Shown one piece after another: positions 55,661-63,826 of a DNA stretch of 64,000 nucleotides. The stretch covers positions 606,983 through 670,982 of the forward strand of contig NZ_QAJL01000001.1 of assembly GCF_003852525.1 (NCBI RefSeq), read 5' to 3'. Below the pieces are notes generated by a model. That model was not told the origin of the DNA and searched no databases. It was given only the letters and a program-made list of their open reading frames with translations. The translations under genes and the position numbers were made by a program. Source of the DNA: Pedobacter sp. KBW06 (GTDB lineage Bacteria > Bacteroidota > Bacteroidia > Sphingobacteriales > Sphingobacteriaceae). Each line of letters opens with the position of its first letter. Positions within the stretch are counted from its first letter, which is position 1.

Positions 55661-57079
55661 TTATTTCATGCTTCTTACCGTCGTGTTTCCACCACCGTCC
55701 AGCGTTAAGTTTACCGGCTTATTGGCCGTCCATCCACCTCTGGTGAAATCAGGAATATCGACACTGGAAGACCGCTTCGAAACAGATTTCTTGCTCAATG
55801 GCACAATACAGCTCCATGCTGCGGCATCATACACATCCTGGTCCAAAGGCAGACCATTACGCAGGCAATCGATCAGGCGCCAGTCCATCATGAAGTCCAT
55901 TCCGCCATGTCCGCCTACTTTCTTCGCGATGTCCCCCACATGTCTGATCAGTTCCGGAGTATACTTATCATATAATTTTTTCATTTCGTCTTCTTTCAGC
56001 CATTCTTCCCCAAAGGTGATGCGTTCCGGATCAGGCCATTTGCTGGCAAATCCTTTTGTACCGCTCAACAGGTGGATTCTGGAATAAGGTCTTGGAGAAG
56101 TCACATCATGCTGCAGCATTAAGGTTTTCCCTTTGTTCGTTCTGATGGTGGTGGTATTCATATTTCCTCTGTAGTTTCTGCCTACAAATTCATTATAGAA
56201 AGCATCTTTTTTGGCTCTTTCCTTCGCTTCATTTCCCATCATGAAATCATTGGACGACATAGAAACAAGGTAATCCATTTTATCGCCCCTGTTGATGTTC
56301 ATACATTGCGCAATAGGGCCCAAACCATGTGTAGGATATAAGTTACCATTGAAATCAATGTTTTCTTTCAGTCTCCACATGCTTTCATAGCCTTTCTTGT
56401 TAAAGTTGAGGCCCAACAGGTCGTGGATATAGGCTCCTTCTGCATGGATCAGCTCTCCGAACATGCCCTGACGGACCATATTTAAAGTGAGCATTTCAAA
56501 GAAGTCATAACAGCAGTTTTCCAGCATCATACAATGCTTGCGGGTCTTTTCAGAGGTTTCTACCAGTTTCCAGCAATCTTCGATCGTGAGTGCCGCAGGA
56601 ACTTCTGTAGCGGCATGTTTGCCATGCTCCATTGCATAAACTGCCATTGGGGTATGTAAATGCCATGGGCTACAGATGTAAATCAGGTCCAGGTCTTCTT
56701 TTTCAATCATTTCCTTCCAGCCATTTTCGCCGGAATATTCTGTTGCTTTGGGTAATCCTTTCCCGGTCAGGATTTTTTGTGCAGCAGTTGCCCTTTCCGG
56801 AAGTTTATCACAAAGGGCTTTGATTTCCACCCCTTCAATAAAGGACATGCGTCCTACAGCGCCCGGTCCGCGCATTCCAAGGCCAATAAAGCCAATGCGG
56901 ACTTTATCGATCTTTGGTGCCGCATATCCGCACATGTTAAATTTTGGTGCCGCTTCGCTGTAGCGATAAGTGCTTTCCTCTTCAGCGGCTGCCTCTTTTG
57001 AAAAGGCAGGCAGTCCGATGGCTACTGCTCCTGTGCCAATGGCCAGTGATTGTAAAAATTTTCTACGGTTAGGTTTCAT
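55661..57079 (-). CDS. GH109-type NAD-dependent glycosidase (Gfo/Idh/MocA fold; alpha-N-acetylgalactosaminidase-like)
   Basis: A 472-residue exported protein. The N-terminus has a Tat-type signal (NRRKFLQSLAIGTGAVAIG). The Rossmann motif is VRIGFIGLGMRGPG; ENCCYDFFEMLTLNMVRQG, GNLYPTHGLGPIAQCMNINR, GHGGMDF and the ending DIPDFTRGGW match GH109 alpha-N-acetylgalactosaminidases, which use tightly bound NAD in a redox-elimination mechanism. Tat export fits a protein that folds around its cofactor before transport. The operon (GH95, sulfatase, GH109) suggests attack on sulfated, fucosylated GalNAc-bearing glycans. Other Gfo/Idh/MocA activities cannot be excluded. Confidence 0.88.
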   Translation of the reverse strand: MKPNRRKFLQSLAIGTGAVAIGLPAFSKEAAAEEESTYRYSEAAPKFNMCGYAAPKIDKVRIGFIGLGMRGPGAVGRMSFIEGVEIKALCDKLPERATAAQKILTGKGLPKATEYSGENGWKEMIEKEDLDLIYICSPWHLHTPMAVYAMEHGKHAATEVPAALTIEDCWKLVETSEKTRKHCMMLENCCYDFFEMLTLNMVRQGMFGELIHAEGAYIHDLLGLNFNKKGYESMWRLKENIDFNGNLYPTHGLGPIAQCMNINRGDKMDYLVSMSSNDFMMGNEAKERAKKDAFYNEFVGRNYRGNMNTTTIRTNKGKTLMLQHDVTSPRPYSRIHLLSGTKGFASKWPDPERITFGEEWLKEDEMKKLYDKYTPELIRHVGDIAKKVGGHGGMDFMMDWRLIDCLRNGLPLDQDVYDAAAWSCIVPLSKKSVSKRSSSVDIPDFTRGGWTANKPVNLTLDGGGNTTVRSMK

Positions 57080-57156
57080 TTGTGGTCTTGTTTGGTTAGA
57101 ATTGATGTATTAAACGAATATAATGAATCTGCCCCCTCCTTTTTAACGCTTTGTCA

Positions 57157-57172
57157 ACGCAAACGCTTGCGT
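57157..57172. promoter_or_regulatory. Inverted repeat between sulfatase and GH109 genes
   Basis: ACGCAA (57157-57162) and TTGCGT (57167-57172) form a perfect 6-4-6 repeat in the 111-bp spacer, about 78 bp upstream of the GH109 start. The GCAAACGCTTGC core resembles LacI-family operators. No T run follows on the minus strand, so a terminator is less likely. No LacI-type gene is in this window. Confidence 0.35.
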
Positions 57173-57190
57173 AAAAATCAGGTGACTGAT

Positions 57191-58702
57191 TTATTCCATT
57201 AATCCCGCAGCTTCCTGATCGTCGTATTTGGCAATCTGCGCCTTCAATACCCCTTTTAATTCCCTTGTAATCAAGTCATATCCCTTTTTCCCGAAGAGGT
57301 TATTTTCTTCGCTGGGGTCCTTTTGAAGGTCATAAAGCTCCCAGGTATTCACCCGTTCATAGAAACGGATCAGTTTGTACCTTTTGGTCCTGACCCCGAA
57401 ATGCGGTGAAACGGAATGGACGGTATTTTCATAGTAATGATAGTACATTGCATCCCTGCCTTTGGCCCTGGGATTCCCCTTTACTAAAGGCATAAAAGAC
57501 TTGCCCTGGATTTCTTTAGGCAGGGCTAATCCAGCAGCATCCAGCATCGTTGGCGCAATGTCCAGGTTCATCACAAAATCTTCCGATTTGCTGCCTGCTT
57601 TGATCTTTCCCGGATAACGCATCATCATCGGCGTCCTGAAGGATTCTTCATACATAAAGCGTTTGTCGAACCAACCGTGTTCGCCCATATAAAAGCCCTG
57701 ATCAGACAGGTAAACCACGATGGTATTGTCTGTTAAATGATGCTGGTCCAGATAGTCCAGTGTACGCCCGATATTGCGGTCCAGAGAAGCCGCAGTGCTC
57801 AGGTAATCTTTCATATAGCGCTGGTATTTCCATTCTACCAGGGCTTTCCCTTCCAGCTTTCCGGCTTTGAGATCGGCCTCAATGGGTTGATAATAGGCAT
57901 CAAACTTTGCGCGCTGCTCCGGGTTCATCCGTTTTATCGCGCCATCTGCCTGCTTGCTATAAGAAAGCATTTTCAGATCATAATCCATCAGCATTGTTTT
58001 ATCAATGGTCATGTCCTGAACTTTTGCCGCTTCCCTGTTCTGGTAAGCATCGTAAAAGTTCGCAGGCATTGGAAATTTCATCTTTTCAAAACGCCCCATA
58101 TCTGTGGTATCAGGAATCCAGGTTCTATGTGTCGCTTTATGCCCGATCACGAGGCAGAAGGGCTTTGAAGGATCTCTCTTCTCCATCCATTCCTCTGCAG
58201 CATCTTCAATCAGGTTAGACACGTAGCCCGTTGTATTTTTCCGGCTCCCATCCATCATCAAAAAATCAGGATTATAATAGTTCCCCTGGTCTGGAAGGAT
58301 CTGCCAATAGTTGAACCCTTCCGGATTACTTCCCAAATGCCATTTCCCGATCCATGCGGTCTGGTATCCTCCGGATTGCAAATGTTTCACAAAAGTATCC
58401 TGGTTGCCATCAAACCTGGAATGGTCATTATCTTTGAAGCCATTTTTATGACTGTATTTTCCGGTAAGGATCACGGCCCTGCTCGGGCCGCAAATGGAGT
58501 TGGTCACGTAGGCCTTGTTGAAGAGCACGCCCTCCTTTGCAATCCTGTCGATATTCGGGGTTTGCATCAGTTTGCTTCCGTAAGCACTGATCGTTTGAAA
58601 GGCATGGTCATCAGACACGATGATCACGATATTGGGCTTCTTCTGGGCAAATAATGCAGAAGACAAAAGCAGCAAGCTAATAAAAAGCGGGATTTTTTTC
58701 AT
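57191..58702 (-). CDS. Secreted S1-family sulfatase (probable 6-O-sulfatase of amino sugars)
   Basis: A 503-residue exported sulfatase (signal to ALFAQ). The core motif is CGPSRAVILTG with C71 converted to formylglycine by a separate maturase. Metal ligands appear in IVIIVSDDH and in the later SDQGFYMGEHGW. QTISAYGSKLMQTPNIDRIA and GFNYWQILPDQGNYYNPDF resemble the S1_11 group that contains GlcNAc-6-O-sulfatases, a subfamily guess from memory. It is the only sulfatase in the window and belongs to the GH95-sulfatase-GH109 operon. The start at ATG 58702 gives a proper signal peptide and leaves a 34-bp gap to GH95; a longer in-frame reading would overlap that gene. Confidence 0.9.
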   Translation of the reverse strand: MKKIPLFISLLLLSSALFAQKKPNIVIIVSDDHAFQTISAYGSKLMQTPNIDRIAKEGVLFNKAYVTNSICGPSRAVILTGKYSHKNGFKDNDHSRFDGNQDTFVKHLQSGGYQTAWIGKWHLGSNPEGFNYWQILPDQGNYYNPDFLMMDGSRKNTTGYVSNLIEDAAEEWMEKRDPSKPFCLVIGHKATHRTWIPDTTDMGRFEKMKFPMPANFYDAYQNREAAKVQDMTIDKTMLMDYDLKMLSYSKQADGAIKRMNPEQRAKFDAYYQPIEADLKAGKLEGKALVEWKYQRYMKDYLSTAASLDRNIGRTLDYLDQHHLTDNTIVVYLSDQGFYMGEHGWFDKRFMYEESFRTPMMMRYPGKIKAGSKSEDFVMNLDIAPTMLDAAGLALPKEIQGKSFMPLVKGNPRAKGRDAMYYHYYENTVHSVSPHFGVRTKRYKLIRFYERVNTWELYDLQKDPSEENNLFGKKGYDLITRELKGVLKAQIAKYDDQEAAGLME

Positions 58703-58736
58703 AGAATAAATATAGTCATCGTCTTTTAATTCCGGA

Positions 58737-61196
58737 TTAAGGGCGTTCAAAACGGTAAGATGCACCTTTAACCGCCTTGAAGCTAAGCAGCTCCGCTTTG
58801 TCTTTTGTCCGGGCGACCGTTTTACCACTGGCATCTTTCAAAAGCGTATTTTCAGGTAAAGCTACCCAACAGGTTCCGGCATTCAGCGCGAGTATTTTAC
58901 CGCTTTTCAATTGAGAATTTTGCCATTCAAAATCAACCACAAAAGCATTTCTGGCCCTCATTCCTTTCACGCTTCCATCTTTCCAGTCTGCATCAGAAGG
59001 CAATGCCGGCAACAACCGGATCACATTGTCTTTTCCATGACTCTGCATCAGCATTTCTGCGATGCCTGCTGTTCCCCCAAAGTTTCCATCAATCTGGAAT
59101 GGCGGATGTGCGCAGAACAGGTTCGGATAGGTTCCACCGGAATGCATGTTTAATTTACGGATCGGATCTACCGGGGTCAGCAGTTGCCGGAATAATTTTA
59201 AAGCATGATCACCATCTCCAAGTCTAGCCCAGAAATTGATCTTCCAGGCTTTCGACCATCCGGTCCCGTCATCACCTCTTTGTTTCAGTGTTTCCCTTGC
59301 CGCATTTGCCAGTTCCGGGCTGTCCCATGGGGTAATCTCTTCGTAAGGATGTAAACCATACAAATGAGAGGTATGGCGATGCTGAGGTTCCGCATCTTTC
59401 CAGTCGTCCAGCCATTCATTGATGTCTCCGGCAGCACCGATCTGGTTTGGAGCCAGACGGCTTCTGGTACCGGCCAGCTTTCCTGCCCATTCCTGGTCTT
59501 TATTTAAGATTTTTGCAGCTTCAATGCTGTAGCCAAAGATTTCCCTGCAGATCTGCATGTCCATCGTTGGCCCCATGGCCGTTTGTCCTTTAAAACCATC
59601 GGGCATGATATAGGTGTTTTCCGGCGAATTGGAAGGAGCAGTCACCAGCCATTTGTGGCTTGGTTCTTCGATCAGAATGGCCGCCAGGAAGTTTGAGGCT
59701 TCTTTAAGAACAGGATAATATCTGGCCAGGAAAGCCTTGTCTTTGGTAAATTTATAGTGTTCCCAGATGTGTTCACAGAGCCAGGCACCACCAGTTAAGG
59801 TTGAGCCCCATGCGGCACCTTCTCCCGGGGAAGTGTATCCCCATGGGTTGGCGATCACGTGTGCTACCCATCCCGGTGCATTGTAATAGGCTTTTGCGGT
59901 TTTCATCCCGGGTTTAACGAGGCTCCCGATAAAGCGGTGTAAAGGATCTGCAAGATCTCCCAGTCCGGTTGGTTCGGCCAGCCAGTAGTTCATCTGGATG
60001 TTGATGTTCATGTGATAATCCCCGTTCCATGGTGTCTGGTATTCTTCTGCCCAAAGCCCCTGCAGGTTGGCAGGTAAACTCCCCTGTTGTGAGGAAGAGA
60101 TGAGTAAATAACGTCCGAAATTATAATACAGGGCCGGAAACTGAGGATCGGGTAATTGTTTGGCATAACGGACCAGGCGTTCAGGGGTACTTAAACCTGC
60201 CACTTCAGCACTTGCTCCTTTAAGGTAAAACCGGCTTCTGTTGAAAAAACTACCGAAAGCACTGACATGTGCTTTTTCCAGTTGTAAAGGGCTGAGTTTC
60301 TCTGCGCGAAGCAGATTGTTTTTTACAACCGGCACCGGATCTGCCCCTCTTTTGCTGTAATCAGCGATGTTATAATCTGTAGCGGCTGTCCAAAGCAGAA
60401 TGCATTCATCGGCATTGAGCACTTCGATCGCGGTTCCTTTAACGGATTTCTTTCCGCCATTCGCCTGCACCTGTAATCCCGCAGCAAAGCGCAATCCGGC
60501 TTCTTTACCATTTGGCAATTGCCCGGTCATGATCAGGCCCTGGCCCTCAGTTTTTACGCTTGCATTTTCTTTCCTGCTGATGCTGGTGGAAAAGCTGATT
60601 TTTCCTTTTTCCGAAGCCCTGATCCTGATCATCAGGACATTTCCCGGAATGCTGATCAATGCTTCCTGCGTATAAGTCACCCCATTCCGTTTCCAGCTCG
60701 TTTTCGCGATGGCCTTTTCCAGGTTTAAAGTTCTGTGATAATCTGAATAAGCAGCAGTGGTATCCTTCCAGGAGATGAACAAATCGCCCATGGTCTGGTA
60801 ACAGCCATAAGGAACATTTTGCCCGTTTCCGGAACCGGAACCCGCCCCTTTTGCTACAAACTGTTTCTGCAGCAACTCCTGGGCCTCTTTATTTTGCCCT
60901 TTCAGCAGGTAATCCTGGATGGGTTTCAGGTAATTGCGGGCATTTTCATTGTCTGCATCCTGGACCCCGCCAGACCATAATGAGATTTCATTGAGTGTGA
61001 TTTTGTCTTTATTGGGGTTTCCACCAATCAGGGCACCAAGACGGCCATTTCCTAAAGGCAAAGCCTCCTGAAAGGAGGCAGCTGGTTTTTTAAAATAAAG
61101 CTGTATATCGGACGATTGCGCATAGCCCGTTCCGCTCATTGCAAAGAGCAAACTCTGGCCAATTGTGGCTAAAAACAAGTTTTGGTAAAACTTCAT
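58737..61196 (-). CDS. GH95 alpha-L-fucosidase/alpha-L-galactosidase (second copy)
   Basis: An 819-residue exported enzyme (signal to GYAQ). [20 protein letters not shown] and [17 protein letters not shown] mark GH95. [14 protein letters not shown], the acid E526 in SPENT and D703 in [16 protein letters not shown] are the catalytic set. Compared with the first copy (29402-31972) it has NIQMNYW rather than NTEMNYW, and the two differ widely, so they are not recent duplicates and probably act on different linkages. It is the first gene of the smaller glycan operon, ahead of the sulfatase. ATG at 61196 gives a normal signal peptide. Confidence 0.92.
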   Translation of the reverse strand: MKFYQNLFLATIGQSLLFAMSGTGYAQSSDIQLYFKKPAASFQEALPLGNGRLGALIGGNPNKDKITLNEISLWSGGVQDADNENARNYLKPIQDYLLKGQNKEAQELLQKQFVAKGAGSGSGNGQNVPYGCYQTMGDLFISWKDTTAAYSDYHRTLNLEKAIAKTSWKRNGVTYTQEALISIPGNVLMIRIRASEKGKISFSTSISRKENASVKTEGQGLIMTGQLPNGKEAGLRFAAGLQVQANGGKKSVKGTAIEVLNADECILLWTAATDYNIADYSKRGADPVPVVKNNLLRAEKLSPLQLEKAHVSAFGSFFNRSRFYLKGASAEVAGLSTPERLVRYAKQLPDPQFPALYYNFGRYLLISSSQQGSLPANLQGLWAEEYQTPWNGDYHMNINIQMNYWLAEPTGLGDLADPLHRFIGSLVKPGMKTAKAYYNAPGWVAHVIANPWGYTSPGEGAAWGSTLTGGAWLCEHIWEHYKFTKDKAFLARYYPVLKEASNFLAAILIEEPSHKWLVTAPSNSPENTYIMPDGFKGQTAMGPTMDMQICREIFGYSIEAAKILNKDQEWAGKLAGTRSRLAPNQIGAAGDINEWLDDWKDAEPQHRHTSHLYGLHPYEEITPWDSPELANAARETLKQRGDDGTGWSKAWKINFWARLGDGDHALKLFRQLLTPVDPIRKLNMHSGGTYPNLFCAHPPFQIDGNFGGTAGIAEMLMQSHGKDNVIRLLPALPSDADWKDGSVKGMRARNAFVVDFEWQNSQLKSGKILALNAGTCWVALPENTLLKDASGKTVARTKDKAELLSFKAVKGASYRFERP

Positions 61197-61358
61197 ATCT
61201 GGTTTGGTTTCAGGTGTGTTACTCAAAGAACGGCACAAATAACCAACAGAAAATTTATCTTTTTGTCAAATTATTAAGGGATTTTGGCTTTAAGCGGTTA
61301 ATTACCGGTGTTTCCATACTGCTGCGCAGGATCTCCCCGATATGGCAATAAAAAAACA

Positions 61359-61389
61359 TTTGATTCTTATTTAAAAATAAATACATTTA
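61359..61389 (+). promoter_or_regulatory. Putative promoter of the peptide locus
   Basis: TTTG at 61359-61362 is followed after exactly 19 bp by TACATTTA at 61382-61389, one base off the TTTG-N19-TAnnTTTG pattern of Bacteroidota housekeeping promoters. Transcription would start near 61394. Confidence 0.45.
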
Positions 61390-61616
61390 CAATAGACCAA
61401 ACGGAAAATTGATTGCCATTTAAAATTGATTATTTTTCAGTAATTTATTTTATTCACTTATTAAACACTATCAGCGTTAATTATGAATATCCACCCCCTG
61501 TTACACAGATCAAATTCAATACTCCGAAATAAATCACTACAACTCACCGGATCAGGTGAAAATCCAGAACCATTACTTACTTAAACGATATTTTGTACAA
61601 AAGAAGCGGAACTTTC

Positions 61617-61630
61617 CCTGTTGCAACAGG
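61617..61630. promoter_or_regulatory. Perfect 14-bp palindrome in the peptide leader
   Basis: CCTGTTG and CAACAGG abut at 61617-61630. The pairing extends to TTTC/GAAA with one bulged C. It may be a regulator-binding site or the stem of a leader structure, about 95 bp upstream of the peptide start. Confidence 0.5.
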
Positions 61631-61676
61631 AAATTCCAATAACCAGCATAAGGTTATAAAACACATGTCGTACCAA

Positions 61677-61701
61677 GATGATATTACGTGAAATTATCAT
61701 C
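61677..61701 (+). promoter_or_regulatory. Hairpin just upstream of the peptide start
   Basis: GATGATA (61677-61683) pairs with TATCATC (61695-61701) around an 11-base loop, ending 23 bp before the ATG. It could stabilise the message or tune translation. Confidence 0.35.
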
Positions 61702-61724
61702 ATTAAATTAACCAAATACAAAAC

Positions 61725-61913
61725 ATGAAAAAGTTAAATTTAAAAACCGACGCGACCAAAAAATCTGAAGTATTAAACAGGGCTCAATTAAAAAAAGTAT
61801 TAGGTGGTGCTGTAGCCAGTACGATTTGCAATAGCTGGAGATCAAATCCTAACACCTGCTACAATTGCTGTATCACAGTACATAGCATGGATTACTGTGC
61901 TGGTGTTTGCTAA
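61725..61913 (+). CDS. Double-glycine leader peptide with six-cysteine core (candidate secreted natural product)
   Basis: A 62-residue precursor. The leader (residues 1-28) starts MKKLNLKTDATKKSEVLN and ends RAQLKKVLGG, the LxxxxLKKVLGG form of GG leaders in Bacteroidota natural-product precursors (the TIGR04149-like group), normally cut by a peptidase-containing ABC exporter. The 34-residue core has cysteines at core positions 7, 17, 20, 21, 30 and 34: C-x9-C-x2-CC-x8-C-x3-C, with the last Cys at the C-terminus. This C-C-CC-C-C order is that of three-disulfide mini-proteins. The A-rich upstream context and the thioredoxin-fold protein encoded downstream support a real gene. Activity is unknown. 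Confidence 0.85.
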   Translation: MKKLNLKTDATKKSEVLNRAQLKKVLGGAVASTICNSWRSNPNTCYNCCITVHSMDYCAGVC

Positions 61914-61921
61914 AACCAATT

Positions 61922-61952
61922 AAAGACCGGGGGAGTTTCTCCCCTGATCTTT
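61922..61952 (+). terminator. Intercistronic hairpin after the peptide gene (attenuating terminator)
   Basis: AAAGACCGGGGGAG pairs with CTCCCCTGATCTTT over 14 positions with one mismatch and one G-U pair around a TTT loop, followed by AATTT. It starts 9 bp after the peptide stop. Placed between a peptide gene and its partners, it would let much more peptide than accessory mRNA be made, or protect the peptide message. Confidence 0.65.
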
Positions 61953-61982
61953 AATTTCAGATTCATCCCTAAATTTTTGCCC

Positions 61983-62666
61983 ATGAGATATTACATTGCC
62001 TTAGTTTTACTGCTTACTTCTTTATACACTTCGGCGCAAGCCATCAAATTTCATGTACAAGGGACTGTTCAGGACAGCAAGCATGCTAAATTTGCTTATT
62101 TAACGACACTGTCCCATCAGGTTCCCATTTCCAGTTCAAAAATATTTATGGTCAGCCCGATAACAAACGGAAAGTTTGATTTCAAAGGGACGTTTGACCC
62201 GGGCGAAAACGGCTATCAACATGCCTGTGTATTTGTCGAAGAGCGTGGCAACATTTCAAAAGAAGAGATGATTTCTAAATTCAACCAACTTATTCTGGTT
62301 GTCGACAAAGAAAAGAATTTCAAGCACATCATACTTGAAAACATCGGGCTGGACATTCAAAATTTTGATCAGGTGAAAGAGGCCCGTATCGTATCCGGTG
62401 GCAAACTGACTACCCAATTGCACGAATGGTTTGCTGCGTTAAGGGCTAAAGACGGTTCATTGTTGAAATTTGTAAAAAAATATCCTGCATCCATGATGAG
62501 CCTTGATGCCGTATTCGAGATTAGTCAGGGCATTGGCGAAGCAAATAGTGACAGAATAGAAAGTTACTTCGGTTCTCCCAAAATGCTTTACGCCTCACTT
62601 TCTGAGCAGTTAAAGAAGAGTAAAAAAGGAATCGCTTTAAAGAAGCGGATAGACAACTATAAGTAA
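61983..62666 (+). CDS. Secreted protein of unknown function in the peptide locus
   Basis: A 227-residue protein with a signal peptide (MRYYIALVLLLTSLYTSAQA). The N-terminal half (KFHVQGTVQDSKHAKFAYLT, then GKFDFKGTFDPGENGY) resembles the beta-rich DUF4369-type domain that often precedes thioredoxin folds in Bacteroidota, but here no thioredoxin domain follows. No cysteine-pair motif is present. It ends 3 bp before the TlpA-like gene, so the two are translationally linked. An in-frame TTG 6 bp upstream is rejected in favour of ATG at 61983. A role in handling the peptide outside the cell is possible but unproven. Confidence 0.75.
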   Translation: MRYYIALVLLLTSLYTSAQAIKFHVQGTVQDSKHAKFAYLTTLSHQVPISSSKIFMVSPITNGKFDFKGTFDPGENGYQHACVFVEERGNISKEEMISKFNQLILVVDKEKNFKHIILENIGLDIQNFDQVKEARIVSGGKLTTQLHEWFAALRAKDGSLLKFVKKYPASMMSLDAVFEISQGIGEANSDRIESYFGSPKMLYASLSEQLKKSKKGIALKKRIDNYK

Positions 62667-62669
62667 TCC

Positions 62670-63821
62670 ATGGGATTAAGACTGATTTTAGTATTATTCC
62701 TGACCAACATCATGGTTACGGCTTCGGGTCAACAAGAAATGTCAGGAAAATTATCGCTGACTGCCGATTTAAGCTCCACGCAGCGGCAACCGCATAAAGT
62801 TTTAATTGAAAAAACAAACCTCGGTCGTTATGAGCGTAAAACAGACACCGTCTTCATCACCGGCCCTGAATTCAGTTATCAGACCACCCTTGATGAGCCC
62901 GGATTTATAAAGGTCACTTTTTACTGGCCGGAAAAAAAACTCAGCTCAATTTCATTCCTGGGCATTCCTTCCGCTTATCAGTTATCCATCAATAAGGATC
63001 ATCAACCGGTAATGTCCACTGTTGTGCCCTCAGCAATAGAAACTCAAATCAATGCACTGGAAAAACAGGTGGCCGGCTATGAATCCAGATCGGATAGTTT
63101 GGTCAGAAGCATCAGCTATGAGCATAAAAAAATAACAGCGGTTGAAAAGAAAATCAGTTTCATCAGAGACTCGATGGAAAATGCCATTGACGGGCAGCTC
63201 TATAAAAAATTTATACTTGAGCACTTAAATACCGCAGCGGGTTTGTATGCACTTTGTAAATATGGCGACAGACCATTGGGAAATTCGCGGATCACTGCGC
63301 AACCGGAGCAGGTGGAATCCCTGTTCAATCAATTGGATAAAAGCATCAGTCAATTGCCTTCTGCTCAAACATTATTAAAGAAATTGTCCTTAGGCAGAGA
63401 ACTGACCATTGGCAAACCGATAAAAGACCTCTCTCTTCCTGACACTGCAGGCAAATATGTTAAAATAAGTGATTATAAAGGACAGTACCTGCTCGTAGAT
63501 TTTTGGGCCAGCTGGTGCCTGCCATGTCGCGCAGGGCATCCTTTACTCTTAAAAATTTACCGGAAGTATAAGAACTCGGGATTTCAAATCCTCAGCATTT
63601 CCCAGGATGAACTCAAAGCAAAAGTAGCCTGGAAACAGGCCATTCAGGAGGATTCCCTAAACCTTTGGCCCCAGCTAAGTGATTTTAATCACCTTGCACA
63701 AAAAGCCTTTGACATTCAATATGTACCATCAAATTACCTCATAGATCCGAAAGGAATTATTATTGCAAAAGACCTGAGAGGAGATGCACTGGAAAAGCAA
63801 TTGAAAAAGATATTTGAATAA
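62670..63821 (+). CDS. TlpA-like thioredoxin-fold exported protein (DUF4369-TlpA type)
   Basis: A 383-residue exported protein (signal to TASGQ). The N-terminal 120 residues form a DUF4369-like beta domain (FSYQTTLDEPGFIKVTFYW), then a coiled-coil stretch at about 120-180 (SYEHKKITAVEKKISFIRDS). From about residue 250 comes a thioredoxin domain: GKPIKDLSLPDTAGKYVKIS, active site WASWCLPCRAG with C283 and C286, and the cis-Pro region QYVPSNYLIDPKG. It is a disulfide reductase, isomerase or oxidase of the periplasm. Encoded right after a six-cysteine peptide, it is a good candidate for making or correcting that peptide's disulfides. The next gene starts 5 bp after its stop. Confidence 0.88.
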   Translation: MGLRLILVLFLTNIMVTASGQQEMSGKLSLTADLSSTQRQPHKVLIEKTNLGRYERKTDTVFITGPEFSYQTTLDEPGFIKVTFYWPEKKLSSISFLGIPSAYQLSINKDHQPVMSTVVPSAIETQINALEKQVAGYESRSDSLVRSISYEHKKITAVEKKISFIRDSMENAIDGQLYKKFILEHLNTAAGLYALCKYGDRPLGNSRITAQPEQVESLFNQLDKSISQLPSAQTLLKKLSLGRELTIGKPIKDLSLPDTAGKYVKISDYKGQYLLVDFWASWCLPCRAGHPLLLKIYRKYKNSGFQILSISQDELKAKVAWKQAIQEDSLNLWPQLSDFNHLAQKAFDIQYVPSNYLIDPKGIIIAKDLRGDALEKQLKKIFE

Positions 63822-63826
63822 CTGCT

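Larger units (their letters stand above)
61197..61724. other. Long AT-rich divergent intergenic region before the peptide gene
   Basis: About 530 bp separate the GH95 gene (minus) from the peptide gene (plus). No gene is seen. It holds a promoter-like pair at 61359-61389, a palindrome at 61617-61630 and a hairpin at 61677-61701. If the promoter is right, the peptide mRNA has a leader of about 330 bases, unusually long for this group. Confidence 0.6.

Noticed and set aside
55578..56087. A 169-residue open frame on the plus strand starting in the spacer after GH109
   Set aside because: Most of it is antisense to the conserved GH109 end, and its beginning spans the terminator hairpin.
58703..58834. 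A longer start for the sulfatase overlapping GH95
   Set aside because: The added 44 residues would precede the signal peptide and overlap the end of the upstream gene; ATG 58702 gives a normal signal peptide.
61665..61691. An eight-codon open frame (MSYQDDIT) in the peptide leader as a regulatory leader peptide
   Set aside because: It is short, shows no codon runs or stall motif, and is expected by chance.
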